A stretch of 64,000 nucleotides of DNA from Austropuccinia psidii (lineage: Eukaryota; Basidiomycota; Pucciniomycetes; Pucciniales; Sphaerophragmiaceae): assembly GCA_023105745.1 (NCBI GenBank), contig JALGQZ010000011.1, forward strand, positions 18,998,975 through 19,062,974. Direction: 5' to 3'. The position numbers and the translations under genes were made by a program. Shown piece by piece: positions 9,308 to 20,782 of this stretch; position 1 is the first letter of the stretch; each line of letters starts with the position of its first letter. The notes under the pieces are model-generated. The model did not search any database, was not told the DNA's origin, and saw nothing but the letters and a program-made list of their open reading frames with translations.

Positions 9308-11184
9308 ATAATATAATTTATATTATAAAAAAATAGAATAATAAATAAATATATTAATATAAGATAATTAATATATTTAAAAGCACTTTATTATTGTTAC
9401 CAACAAATAAAAAAGGCGTAATTTTTTTTATTTTTTTAATAAAAAACAATTAATAACAATAATATTACTAATATTAAAGCTATAAATTAATATAAATACT
9501 ATTTATATCAATTATAGGATTATTAAAGTAATAATAGAAAAAAGTTATTATAATAAGGGAAATGACCTACTTTTAATGCGTAACATAATAATTTTGAATA
9601 ATTTTACCCCAAAAAATGTAAATAAAACTTATTTAAATTATAGTCACAATAAAATTTAAGAGAAATTACAATTTTTCTTGATTTTATGTGAAATGGAGGT
9701 TTTTAAGAGAAATTTAAACAAAACAATTAAATAATTGCAATAATAACTTCAGCGTTGATTATTTTAATAAGATTACCTTTGGTATTTAATAATATAAAAG
9801 TTTTATATATAAAGAATAAAGAATATACCTTTTTATTTAATGATTTAATGTTTTGTAAGCTTCTGAGGGGAAAACAGAGTAAAAAGAGCTCTATTTATAG
9901 TAAATACCTCCCTCCTAGAGTACAGAAGGCTTCTAGTAGACGCGTACTGATAATTTCCACTATAATTGATCAATATTTAAAGGTTTGGTGAAGATTAAAT
10001 CATGATCAAACCATCTTACCTCATAATTACGCCATTATTTAGAGTTATCACTCTAACTCTAAGTTTTAGGACATCATAGGCTTGGCAGAAGCCTAAAGTC
10101 TGTGGATGTTATTAGTATTAATCATATTCTAATATTATTCACCAGTTTTATCACTTATATGACGGTTAAGCTTAAAATAAGATTACAGTGAGTGATCTTA
10201 AATGATCAAATTTAAGCTCAAGCTTTGATCATTGCTAAATTTTAAGTTATACACCCTACAGCTATTCTGAGAGTGGATTCTGATAGCTTGGTATGTTCCT
10301 ATTACACTGCCAAGAGAATTTTATTACATCATCAAAACGGTATTTTTGATGATTTCTCTTGTAACTCATCTTTCCTGTTGAAATTTAATATTTTGAACTT
10401 CAAACAATGATTTCAAGGGGTTATACCTTGAATATTGTAATACAAAATACATAATTTTTCACCAATGAACTAGTACAATCCCACTGAATCTCCTTTTTAA
10501 GTTTGGACCACTTTCACAACAAAGTGGTCAACAGCTCTATTGATTTTAATAAATAATCCATTACAGGTTTTAACCTGGTTTTTAAGCTGTGAAATGAAGT
10601 GCATTTCTGTATTACTGAAGTAATACATGATGACTTTATTTTTGGTTCATCACTATATCATGTATATTTCAAAAGATATTAGCTAAAATCCTTGAATATA
10701 TGCGTTGACCAAAAAAGTGCATATATTCAGCTTAACTCCTTAAGTATTGACTAGGAGATTAGCTTCTTAATTATTTTATATGTAGACTTTTATGGAGAAT
10801 CCAATGGTACCATTTACTTCACATTTTTTTTATTGGTATTGGAAATAATTAAGGATTTATGTTTTTCATAAGGTATTATTACTTAAAACTCATTAAATAT
10901 TGACTTTACAGATATGCCATAAAAATTTTATATGTGTATTTTGCCATGGGGAATCCAATGGTGTAGTTTATTTCACATGTTTATTAATTTGGCTTTAAGT
11001 CAAACCAAGTTTTATGCCTATCTATGGCATTTTTGTAGCTTTAAGGTCATTATTCTTAAGGTATAATTATTTTAAATATTTCTGGTGACTTTTTTGGGTA
11101 TTGTCACAGGGGCTCTTATGGAAGTAAGAGGGCCTGGCACTCAGGAATTAAGAACTCACTTGGAGGGCTCCAAAAGATGATAAG
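9308..11184 (-). other. AT-rich half of LTR-C
   Basis: No gene is visible. This is the continuation of the LTR interrupted at 2184, very AT-rich to about 9850 and then moderately so. CTCTATTTATAGTAAATACC at about 9890 could be a TATA-like LTR promoter region, but I have no support beyond composition. Confidence 0.45.
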
Positions 11185-12828
11185 AAATACTACGGAATAT
11201 ATTTCTTAAGCAGGAATAAGAGAAAGGACAAATATGCCAAAGATAACAAAGAATAATAAGAGTGAAGCCAAAGGCCAAAGATAAAAGAAAGCCAATATCC
11301 AAGAAGCCAACCAAGTGAATCCTCAATTCTCTGTTTCAACCTTCCAGAAAGAACAATGGAATTAGTAAAGGATATGACCACCAATATCCACTGACAGGCA
11401 AGGAAAGAAAAGAGAAAAGGTGCTAATGACTGACTTAAGATCATCAGTATTAACTTTAATAATGTAAAAGAAAATAAAGATAAAAATAAATCCACTATAT
11501 TAATTAACTGGGGAAAAAGTCCTTAGGTGATGAAAGGTAGCCAGTATATGTGAAAGCTGAAAGATTGATCCTGGAAGGTTGATCAATGACTGTACTGTCC
11601 GAATCAGGAAATACAGCTCTGGCCATCTTGAAATTTGAACTGTGTGATGGAATTTACACAGTGGAATATGGAATGGCCCGATTGGGCCAAGACCATACAG
11701 GTTGATTGAATGAGGCCTGTACGGATGGATTGAGTTGTCCAAGGAGTATTGAATACTTGATGCCTTGACAACTGATTGAAATGATGTAATACCTCTTGAG
11801 AATTGCCCTTGAATAATCCTGAATTAATTGTTCCAACCCAACTCCTGCAGATACAGGTGGTTGGGATCCTTGAAGAGCTTTCTGATTGCCGCCATAACTT
11901 GTCAGACTGATGAGCTGATTAATCCTCCTGCAAAATGGGAATTGGGATTTGAGACCTTGATTTGGAAAGGTGAAATTGGGTCCTGAAAATGTCACCATTG
12001 GATTGCTGAGAAAAAATGGTGCATAATGGTATATAATACCATATATGCACCATGCCTGCAACCTTGAGTACGGATGGTATGAAGGAAAGGAAGAAATCCC
12101 CTGGAGTTGAGGGGAAAGATGAACTGAGCTGATCTGGTGGCCTCTGGTGGTTGCCAGAGGCCATGGCTGAACTATTGGTCCATGGTGGTCCATGGCCAAA
12201 ATTGGGTCCTACGGGATTTATGGCCAAAATGGTGTCCATGAGGTTTTTGGTCACTTTTGGGTCCAAGGAAGTGGTGGCCAAAAATGGCTCAGGTGGGCCC
12301 AATTGTGGTTTGGGAACTAGGTGGCTGGCCGCTTTGCCCCCTTCTGGCCTCATTGGATTAGGCAAAAAGGGGCCTAAATGGCCTACGGACCGTGGACCGT
12401 GAATCACGGCCCACAGGCCGTAGGAGCCGTAGGGGGCCTGAATGGTCCAAAAAGGCCATTTAGGTCAAAACCCCAATAATGAAAGGGGTGGCCCTCAATC
12501 CAAGGATAATGGCTAGGGGGCCTGGAGGCCCCTAGAAGACAAAATGATCCCCCAGGCCCAAAATCAAAGATGAAGGCCTGGGGGTTGGTGAAGTGGGAAT
12601 TGGCCAAGAAGGCCAATGATGGCAGGATATGGCCTGAGGCCATAAAATGACCATTGGAGGGTGTTATGACGTGGATGCCATAGAACAACCAAGGGGCCAA
12701 TTGGCCATAAAAGGTATGATGTGACCAATTGGCCCCAACTTGGCTCCACGTTGAATTGCCACAGCCATCAAGGAGGAGGGCCAAACTCATGGTTGTAACA
12801 GGTATGTGGTCATATCTCAAAGGTTCAC
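11185..12828 (-). repeat. GC-rich terminal part of LTR-C
   Basis: The composition changes to GC-rich with dense GGCC, TGGCC and CCATGG words, especially 12130-12780. Several overlapping frames stay open on both strands (for example minus 11919-12407 and 12404-12847) because AT-rich stop codons are scarce. They encode Gly/Pro/Trp-rich text with no domain. I recall similar translations as multi-copy 'hypothetical proteins' of Austropuccinia psidii, which fits an LTR rather than a gene. A related segment lies at 47389-48061. Confidence 0.6.
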
Positions 12829-13936
12829 AGTTTGACTTCCACTGCATTCTTCCCTATCAATTTAATGATAGTTAATGGCCCTACAAATGAGTCTCTCGTT
12901 TTCTTAGGTCCTTCAACATTATTAAAGTTCAATCTAGACACCAGCACCTGGTCCCCTTCCTTAAATTCAGGTTGCATGTGTGTCTTGTCCAATCTCTCCT
13001 TATTATATTCTTTTGCCTCAGCTATGCATTTGGCAGCTGTGTCACAAGCCCTCTTCCACATATCATGGAAGTCTTTGGCTGTGGGGTGGATGGTCAGAAG
13101 ATTCTTCTTCAAGTGATCCATAGGCAACAAGGGATTCCACCCTTTCTCTACCAGTGCAGGTGTTTTTCCTGTGGTAGAGTGCTGACTTGTATTATAAGCC
13201 AGTTGGACAGCTGGTAGAAGGGTAACCCAGTCATGGGTGTATCCCTTGTGGACCTTGTATTCCATGCCATAGGCACAGAACCTTCTAAGGATGTCCTCCA
13301 TTTTCTGGATCATCCTCTCAGCTAGGCCATCTGTTTGTGGATGGTAAGCTGTGGAAAATGCAAGCTTGGTGCCAAGCATGTCATATAAGTTGGTCCAAAA
13401 TTCAGATGTGAACTTTGGGTCCCTATCACTAATGATTATATTAGGGACTCCACAGGTGGATATGATGTTATTCCAGAATAAGAGAGCAGTATCCATGGCT
13501 GTGTTCTCTTTATGACATGGTAGAGACCTCATGCTCTTGCTGAACCTATCAACTATAATTAGGAAGGCATTGGGCCTCCTGGGACAAGTCCTGTGAAGCA
13601 GTCCATATTGATGGTCTCCCATGGGTGTTTGGGTTCCTCTATATGTTGAAGTAACCCATACTTCTTCACATGTTTCCTATTTGCCTTTTGGCATCTTTCA
13701 CAAGTGTTGATGTATTCACTCAACTCTTGTTCCCACTTGGGCCACCAAGCTGTGCTTGCTACCCTCTCTTTGGTCTTGTCTTCACTCAGGTGTCCCACAT
13801 AGGGGCAGTCCTGACATTCCTGTAGGATCAGAGAGATGTGGTCTCTGGCTACCACTGTGAGTGCACTTGTGTGATTCTCTCTGTGGTAAAGCAGACAATC
13901 CACAAGGAAGAACTTGTTATCCTTGTAGGCCCTCAA
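12829..13936 (-). pseudogene. Gyp-1 integrase
   Basis: The integrase inserts the cDNA into the genome. Two overlapping frames cover it. 13936-13559 contains the His/Cys zinc-binding part (HISLILQECQDCPYVGHLS ... [13 protein letters not shown]). 13622-12825 contains the catalytic core: [14 protein letters not shown], then [13 protein letters not shown] with the second Asp, and [16 protein letters not shown] with Glu. The first Asp is in NMDCF just before the frame change. A frameshift falls at about 13560-13620. The C-terminal domain runs to KNAVEVK and is then cut off by LTR-C, so the chromodomain seen in Gyp-2 is missing here. Confidence 0.9.
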
Positions 13937-14760
13937 CCAGGGTTCTTCCAGCTGGGATTCCAGTTATGGACTCCTGGACTTTTTTTCAAGGAGTTTTAGT
14001 AAAATGCCACACTGTTTGTGTTTGGCATAAGACTTCAGTACTCCACTGAAAAATTCATTGTGCAGTTCTGAGGAACTTATTCCCAGTATGGGAGTTTCTG
14101 TTACTTCTGAATCAGTGTTCCCACCTCCAAGGGTACTACTTCCTGGTGCCCATTCAGAGAATCTGAAGTTCCTCCTCCTATCTATTTCCATTAAATGGAT
14201 AGGGATCTTGGCTACAACTTCAGGGTCATAAGCTGGATTGCTTTTGACATTATCGAGTGGCCATCTGCATTGGTATGGCTTTTAAGGTCTTTGTATATGA
14301 TGGTAATGTTCCCTCTATACTCCTGGATGGATATTTGTCATCTCAGCATGTGTCTATTTGTAGTCTTCATGTTTAGTAAAGACTTCAAGGCTGTTCAGTC
14401 TGTGTAGACTTCAAAGAATGCACCCTCCAGATAATGATGGAGTTTTTCCAGAGCCCAGACTAAGCATAGACATTCAGTCTGGGTGGCTCCATACCTGGCT
14501 TTTGAATCTTTCAGTTGCCTAGAGATGTAACATATTACTCCCTCTCTTGGTTCACCATCCACAATTTGTCTTTGGTGAAGGGCTGCTCCTAAGCCTTGGC
14601 TACATGCTGCATCTATATATAACTTGAATTTTAGTTCAAAGTCAGGCAAGATGAGCACAGGTGCATTTGTGAGTTCATGTTTGATCCTCTCATATGCATC
14701 CCTTCTTTCCTTGGTAATTTAAAAAACTACATCTTTTGAACATAGCTTGTATAAACTACT
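13937..14760 (-). pseudogene. Gyp-1 RNase H and linker
   Basis: RNase H degrades the RNA strand of the RNA:DNA hybrid. The frame 14658-14395 reads ILPDFELKFKLYIDAACSQG, LGAALHQRQ, YISRQLKDSKARYGATQTEC and LEKLHHYLEGAFFEVYTD. The Asp of YIDA, the Glu of TQTEC and the Asp of VYTD fit the three acidic active-site positions of gypsy RNase H. A stop follows YTD at about 14395. The homologous text continues out of frame to about 14210 (SLLNMK, RWQ), followed by a linker frame at 14191-13964 that is not conserved. Confidence 0.85.
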
Positions 14761-15624
14761 AGTTATGTGGGAAGAATTATTGATGTGGTTTCTGTAGTAG
14801 CTAGCAAACCCAAGGAAAGATTGCATCTCTTTGATTCTCTTTGGTACTGGCTTTTGCAGTACCGCTGCTACTTTACTCTGGTCAATTTCTAGACTAAGAC
14901 CTGAGACTTTATGTCCTAGAGCTAGTAGCTCTTGTTGGCCAAAATTACACTTTTTCAGTTAAGTTGTCTGATTCATGGGTGTACATTTACTTAGAACTCT
15001 TTCTATGTATTTTAAATGGTCTTCTCAGGTCTCTGAGTATATAATGATATCATCAATATATACCACCATTCAGCCTTCCAATATTTCTTCTTGAAATATT
15101 TTGTCCATCATCCTTTGGAAGTGGGCTGGTGCATTTTTAATGCCAAATGGCATCCTGGTATACTCATATATGCCCATATGGCATATTATCCTGAGTAATT
15201 TCATGGAGCTTGGTTTAACTTCATTCTGGTGGAAGCCTTTCATACAATCCATTTTGGTTATGTATTTAGCTTTTGCCAGTTTATTCAAGGCATGAGGTAT
15301 CCTGGGTATAGGGTACCTGTCTGCTTTTGTGTAGTTATTCAGAGCTCTGCAGTCTCCACACAGTCTAGACTTGCCATCATTCCAGGTGATTACGACAGGA
15401 GGGGTCACCTCCACTATCTCATTATGTCTAATCTTTCTGATTACATCCATGTCCAGGAGCTCATTGATGTGTTTTTCAATTTCTTTCCTAGTTTCCAGGC
15501 TTGCTGGATAAGGAGGTCTCCTGAGCATGGGTGGATAACATATCTCCACATCCAGATATAGTTCTATATCATGGCCTTTGATCTTGCCTAATGGTTTTTC
15601 ACCAATGGCAAATGCTGGTCTGTT
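14761..15624 (-). pseudogene. Gyp-1 reverse transcriptase
   Basis: The polymerase copies element RNA into cDNA. The main frame 15549-15070 runs from PPYPASLETRKEIEKHINEL through SRLCGDCRALNNYTKADRYP, YITKMDCMKGFHQ (first catalytic Asp region) and YTRMPFGIKNAPAHFQRMMD. A TGA at 15070-15072 replaces a Trp just before VVYIDD; the YIDD active-site box is at 15049-15060. A second Trp-to-TGA change follows in SET*ED. Both are G-to-A changes on the coding strand. The thumb/connection part ([14 protein letters not shown]) continues to about 14780 with another stop. Confidence 0.9.
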
Positions 15625-16794
15625 CTAACTCAGCATCTTCAGGAAACTTAGTTTTTGTTTACTGGTGAGGGTAGTGCTAAACTGTCTCTCCCCGAATTCA
15701 TTCAAAATTTCTTTCAGTGGATCTTGAGAAGATATCTGGTATATATCAAGTGAAAATGTCTTTTCCTTGTTGGTACCAATGGTGATGTGCCTATTTTTAC
15801 TGTTGTAAATATCTAGGCCATACATCCTCTGGTAGTCCTTTCCCAGTAAAACCCCTTGGATGTGGGCATTGTCAAGCACTACAAACTCTGGGTTGAGTGT
15901 GATATTACCTCTCCTATGGGCTATAATTATCTCTTTGATAATTGTCCCAATGGAAGCCAGCCTCCCTGATGCACTTTTAAAGTTCTTTGCCTTGGTGGGC
16001 AAGAGCTGTTCTTCCCAATTTGGGAAGTGGTTGTCCAGATATTTTCTGGCCACTATGGAGCAGTGTGCTCCACTGTCAATGATCAGTGAATGCTGAGCAT
16101 TGTCAATACAGACAGTCACTTTTGTGGCTGTTCCATGTATATATGCCATCCCTTTGGTTGGTGTAACCAGGAATGTTTGTGCATCTTGTGTATGTTTGCA
16201 CAAGTTTTTGTTGGCAGTATCCTGTGGAATGTCTACTTCCAACTCTATGTCCTGAATTTCTAGTGGGGTTTCCTCTTGGTATTCAACCAGAGATTCTTCT
16301 CTTGGGTCTTGATCATCATCAGATTGTTCTCTGATGAAATCACCCATGGAGTCTGATTCAGAATCCTCTGTTGGGGATTCCCCCTCTGGGACTTTCTCAA
16401 TGGCATAGAATTTTTTCCTTGCCTTTGGACAGTTGTTGGAATAGTGGACTGTTGAACCACAATTGTGACAAGAATTCTTCTTCTTTGTAGCTTCTGCCAC
16501 CCTATCTTTGGGTTTGTCTTTGAACTCTACCCCGAAAGGTTGTTTCTCTCTGAAACCACTGCTCTTATATGGGGTTAATTTCCCTATATTAGTTCTTTTC
16601 CTTATATCTTGTAAGGTATTAGCAATGTCATCCAGAGTGCAATTTTGGTTTAATCTGCATTTTACTGCATGCTCTAGTTCTCCTGGAAGTTGTGTCAGGG
16701 GTTTATGATTCCTCATTTGGATGTTCATCTGAGGATCAATGTCTTTAAGTCTTTTAGACTGTCTAAGACACCTCTCATATGGATCTTTGTCCAC
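15625..16794 (-). pseudogene. Gyp-1 gag C-terminus, CCHC knuckle and protease
   Basis: A 389-residue open frame, the longest in the window. Near residues 107-122 it has the zinc knuckle CHNCGSTVHYSNNCPKA (C-x2-C-x4-H-x4-C), which binds element RNA in the capsid. An acidic linker follows (residues about 135-195), then the aspartic protease with LIIDSGAHCSIV (catalytic D-S-G). Before the frame's first Met the gag capsid text continues upstream without a clean start, and a TAG after KMLS separates it from RT. An intact copy would encode this as part of one gag-pol polyprotein, so the ORF is only a surviving piece. Confidence 0.9.
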
Positions 16795-18650
16795 AGAGTA
16801 TTTGTCATTTTCAAATGAAACGGTCTTTTTCCATATCCGAGTACCATTGCTGTACTTTTGGATTATTTGACTCTTTCACCATGGCCAGTTCCTTCTGCCA
16901 TGTATTTCTTTCATTTCTGTGTATCATATACTAGCATGACCTTTAAATGCCATATTTAGTCTAGCAGTAATCTAGTAATCTGGTATGCTTGGTACATCAA
17001 TGAAGAGTTCATCAATATAATCTATGAGTTCCATATGATCATATTCTCCTGTTCCAGAGAATTTGGGCCAGCTTGAGGCCTCAGGAAGTTGTTTCAATGC
17101 TTCCTTCTCTGAATAAGACATTCCATCTTCATCCTGGTTTTTTGACGGAGATCTTGCCTCATTCATCAACATTTCATCTGGTTTGATGCCGTTTGGTTGA
17201 TATGGATAATTCATAACATGGCCTTGTGATTGGCGCTTCATTTTATGGTAGACATTAAACAATGTTCTTATGTCTTGATCCAGACAATCCCTGTCCCTTT
17301 TGCTGTGGTTTTGTTCTTCAAAGACTAGATTAAGTTTTCTGTTGGTTTATTCAGAGGCTTTGCTCAATTGAGCATGCTCTTCTTGAAGACTTTTAACAGT
17401 TTTATCCATGGAGGCTGTTAAATTTTTCATCCTCTCATGGCTTGCTTCAAGTTCTGTAAACTGCTTTTGAGTGTGCTCAGAATATTGGGACATTTGTAAC
17501 CACAGTGCATCACTGTTTAAGTTACTCTCAGTCGTGATAAAATTATGTTCAATCTGAGTAGGGGTAATATTTCTATTGATGGGAATACTGATTCTAGAGT
17601 GGTTACAACTACCTCTGGTTCTTGTGTAATTCTTTTACCAAGTCCAACAGCTTCTGGATAATGGGGTCTGACTCTTTCCTCCTCTTGTTGAAGGAGGTTT
17701 TGCTCTTTCCCTTTTTTCCTTGTCTTCTCTGGGAAACTTCCTGGAATTGTGAGGAATGGTGACTCTTGGCCACTGATCTGCTGGTTTCTGGATGGTGTGA
17801 AGCCACTGGAGAGCTGATTTGGCCTGCTCCTTGTGATCCTAGAGGAATCTGAGTAAGCCCTGTCTGGCTGAACTATTCTTGTATAGCTTGGATATTGGCT
17901 TGATTCTCCGTTATCCTCTGTGCCCTTGCCTCCAGGAGTCTGAACGACCTGGTAGGATTCCAACCTTTGGTGATTACCATAAGGTCTTTGAGACAGATCT
18001 ACTGACAATTTGCTCCAAGTTCTGCCCAGTGAGATGACAGGTTCAACCTCATTTTTTCCATGCTCCATTGAAACAAATCTTTGAGGAGTTGGTGGAGCTG
18101 AAGAACTTGATCCATATCCTCCCAGTCCTCCGGTTTGATGTTCCTGTTGAATTGGAGTGTGAATGGCAGGGTTGATATTATCTCCCTCATTGTTTTTCCA
18201 TCCACCACTGTGTCCAAGGTGTCCTCTTCCAGGTATTTTGGTTCTTGAAAGGCCTTCTCTGTCCTCTGGCTGGTTCCTTTGGAAGCCAAGGTCTCTGAGG
18301 TATACCAGTCAAAAACCTTATGTTCTTAGGGTATTTGCCTTTGATTGTGCCTTGTAAAAATTTGTTGTCTGCTGATTTGGGAATTTTACCTTTAGAGGTT
18401 ATAACTGGGTTAATTATAGTAATCTTCCCTGTACAGGTTGTTGAGGTTTCTTTACCTTGTATTGATGCAGAGTTTTGTGGTTTTCTACTTCTCTGGGTGG
18501 CTATTGGTGTCCACTTCTTTCCTGTAATAAGGCCTTCACTGTACCTCTTTCCTGTGCCCTTGCTTCCCTCTGGTTCTGAGGGTGTCACTGGTGTGTTGGC
18601 CTGTGACTGGGTCTCAAGTGGGATATAATTCTGTTCCACTGAATCAAAGT
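16795..18650 (-). pseudogene. Gyp-1 gag N-terminal and capsid region
   Basis: This is the structural protein of the virus-like particle, now spread over frames 18639-18187, 18289-17999, 18068-17517, 17806-17609 and 17262-16972. The capsid-like core reads SEKEALKQLPEASSWPKFSG and EYDHMELIDYIDELFIDVPS in the 17262-16972 frame. The same motif (LEEWPKFSGEGKFNYIEFI) occurs in Gyp-2 at 41202-41465. The N-terminal part is Ser/Thr/Pro/Lys-rich (KGTGKRYSEGLITGKKWTPI, IATQRSRKPQNSASIQGK). At least three frame changes exist between 18290 and 17500, and a further stop lies near 16970. Confidence 0.85.
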
Positions 18651-19204
18651 AGGAAAAAGAGGGCTTACATCAGTTAAGACTTGTTAAAATGCGGTTTGCA
18701 CATCTAAGAATGGCCTCTGGGCTTGTATATTACTACAATATGCCCTGTATGATGACAGTGTAATTAAATTAACAATTCCACCTCAGAATTACAGCTTTTG
18801 GTACCCTGTTACACTTTTTGGGTAACAGTATCCCACAGATTCACTTGAGGTTTTCAAGTGTGATCTGCATAAGTGGCTCTGTATAAGTGTAATTGAGTCA
18901 AATATACACTTAACCACGCCTCAACTGTTGGTTTTACAGTCAGAGGTGTCGTTCTTTAATAAAAAATACAGGACTTATTGATGGGTTATGTGTTTTTATA
19001 TGTAAAACACACCAAAAATAAATGTCTTGTGGGTATTAACCATGTGACAGGTACTCTTAAAATATGAGGAAAGTGGCACATAGATCAATTAAAAAAATAT
19101 ATATAGTCTTAAAGAAAAAATATGCCTAAAAATGATAAAACAGTTGTCAGAAATAAAGTATATAAGAGGAAAAACTCACTTGTAATGGTCCACAGAAGTT
19201 AAAA
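18651..19204 (-). other. Gyp-1 5' leader
   Basis: This is the untranslated stretch between PBS and gag. No gene is visible. It is AT-rich with several short repeats of TAACAGTA and TTCACTTGAGG type but nothing I can assign. Confidence 0.5.
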
Positions 19205-19220
19205 CACAGCCAGGCCCCCA
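19205..19220 (-). other. Primer-binding site of Gyp-1
   Basis: CACAGCCAGGCCCCCA, three bases before the LTR terminus TGTCAGG at 19224. Read on the coding strand it starts TGGGGGCCTGGC, and TGG is expected for a site pairing with a tRNA 3' CCA. The core is shared with Gyp-0 and Gyp-2. Confidence 0.7.
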
Positions 19221-19223
19221 AAA

Positions 19224-20661
19224 TGTCAGGCTCAGTCTATGATAAAAGGTATATAAGGGTATTTACAACTTTTAACTATGACTGTGACACAGAAATAAAG
19301 GTTTTAAAAGATTATAAAGGGTTATAAATGATTTTGATTTAAGAATGAAAGTGCTTTACTATATGAAATATAGTGGGGGTGAGTGCTGTTGAAAGCCCAG
19401 GGTGCAGTATTAACTGTTGGGGTACATTAATAAAAGCTACAATAATTAAAATTATAATTATACCTGTTTATTACCCAAGATTAAAACTGTCTTTGACATT
19501 TTACTACGTACGGTATTGAAGAGCAGGATGAGGAAAGCATTCCTGGCTGTGAAAAGCCTCCTTTTTATCCAGAAATGGGCTGGAAGGGCTGTTAGACCTT
19601 TCCATGTAGAGGAAGTGAAGGTTTTTTCACTCTCTGAGACAGGCTTGTGGTTTGAAACAACCTGTATAGTCTGTATTAAGCTCAGATGTGGTTTTGAAAC
19701 CACATCTGGGCAGTTTTCACCAATACAGGGTGAAAACTTTCATCTGGGGACCACACAGCTTGATTCTGACAAGTATGACCCATAGAATGCTGTACAGGAA
19801 CTGTATGGGACCCCAGTATTGACTTACCTATGAGGTATTGAAGTATAAACAAGCTTCTTTGTAAGTTTGACACCTCATAATCATGGTTATGGAATATTCT
19901 CCCATGGTAAGGCTGTATTGGTCAAAATGTGGGATTTTGACCTTAAGACAGCTATGGCTTTGTCAGTTCTTGAGATATCAACCTCAGGACTTAACCTGTG
20001 TGTAGCCCTGAATATTTTCTACACAATGGCACCTTATCTGATATGGTTACCATTAAATATGGCAAAGTTATTCAATGTACAAGATTTTTATTCACATGTG
20101 TGGTTTAGGCAAAAAGCTGTATTAGCCTTGTTTGCCCCATAACTTCTGCAATAGTTGAGATATGAGGAAATGGGTGACAACATCAGATAGCCCTGATTGT
20201 GCTATTGACAAAAAGACCCCACTTTAGGTATATCACGATAAAACTGTAGAAGTTAGATGAGAGGTGAATGTTTTGTTTGCCCTTATTTGGCCTGAATTTG
20301 ACCATAACTTCTGTAATACTGGTTCTAGCTCAGTTTGGCGGGTACAATTGGATAGCCCTGACTTAGAGCTTCATTTTTCAAACCCATTTGATGGGGTGAA
20401 GCTCTTACTCTGTATTTCATATGAGAGGTGAAAGATAAGGTTCATGCTCAGCAATAGCTTTGAGCACGAATAACTTTGTTATTATTTGTCCTATGATGAT
20501 TGGACTTACATTTTCAGAAAGAGGTGATTTTCCTCTTTCTTCTGATAGATTTTGAGCTAACTTGGCCCAGCTTTATGGTTTGGTGGTATCTTGGCTATAC
20601 CACTGATTTATGGTATTTTGGCTGTCATGCATTTTCTCTGGTTTTGAGTCACAGGCTTACA
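19224..20661 (-). mobile_element. LTR-B, 5' LTR of Gyp-1
   Basis: A 1,438-bp LTR starts TGTCAGGCTCAGTC and ends GAGTCACAGGCTTACA (other copies end GGCTGACA). It is preceded by the PBS and followed by CTTCA. Other copies are at 23812-25090, 30648-32076, 44952-46608 and 56572-57987. An internal palindrome is at 19683-19708. Short open frames on both strands recur in every copy (for example HFWIKRRLFTARN) but look like LTR sequence, not a gene. Confidence 0.9.
19683..19708. promoter_or_regulatory. Conserved 26-bp palindrome in LTR-B
   Basis: CAGATGTGGTTT and AAACCACATCTG form 12-bp arms around TG. The same palindrome is in the copies at about 31098 and 45907, and decayed versions are at about 24248 and 57527. 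It could be a dimeric factor-binding site or an RNA hairpin; I infer regulation only from its conservation. Confidence 0.6.
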
Positions 20662-20782
20662 CTTCAGGTGGATACTAATTTAATTATCTCTTGATATGTA
20701 GAAAATTATCTCTAAGTAAGATTAGATTTCCAGGTTTCCAAAATTTATCATTGATAATATTTCATATTTTTGTGCTATAAAC
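20662..20782. repeat. 121-bp spacer, inverted copy of 44831-44951
   Basis: The spacer lies between LTR-B and LTR-A. Read in reverse it matches 44831-44951 almost throughout (CTTCAGGTGGATACTAATTT here, CTTCAGGTTGATACTAATTT there). In both places it joins the same ends of LTR-A and LTR-B. Confidence 0.85.

Larger units (their letters stand above)
2021..12828 (-). mobile_element. LTR-C, 5' LTR of Gyp-0, split by a Harbinger insertion
   Basis: The element starts TGTAAGGTTTGACTATG at 2021, next to the PBS, and ends CTCAAAGGTTCACA at 12828. Both ends match the LTR-A termini in style and partly in sequence. The 7.1-kb transposon at 2185-9305 interrupts it, leaving an LTR of about 3.7 kb. The first half (2021-2184 and 9306-about 11185) is very AT-rich. 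The last 1.6 kb is GC-rich with many GGCC runs. At 12829 the sequence switches abruptly into the Gyp-1 integrase, so Gyp-0 probably inserted there; the expected 5-bp duplication partner (GTTTG at 12829-12833) would be left of the window. Open frames in the GC-rich part are not taken as genes. Confidence 0.65.
12829..20661 (-). mobile_element. Ty3/gypsy element Gyp-1, 3' end displaced
   Basis: A minus-strand chromovirus-type retrotransposon: 5' LTR-B (19224-20661), PBS (19205-19220), gag, zinc knuckle, protease, reverse transcriptase, RNase H and integrase in the order expected for Ty3/gypsy. The reading breaks at 12829 inside the integrase C-terminus (GKNAVEVK), where LTR-C begins. The missing chromodomain, polypurine tract and 3' LTR should lie left of the window if Gyp-0 inserted here. 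The 5' LTR is followed by CTTCA (20662-20666), one half of a possible target duplication. Many stops and frameshifts make it non-autonomous. Confidence 0.9.

Noticed and set aside
11654..12847. Several open frames of 80-180 residues on both strands
   Set aside because: They lie in the GC-rich end of LTR-C, overlap in up to three frames, and have no domain. Open length follows from low stop-codon density.
19458..19785. Open frames recurring in every LTR-B copy
   Set aside because: Frames on both strands share the same LTR sequence, are broken in most copies, and start without context. Conservation is that of the LTR.
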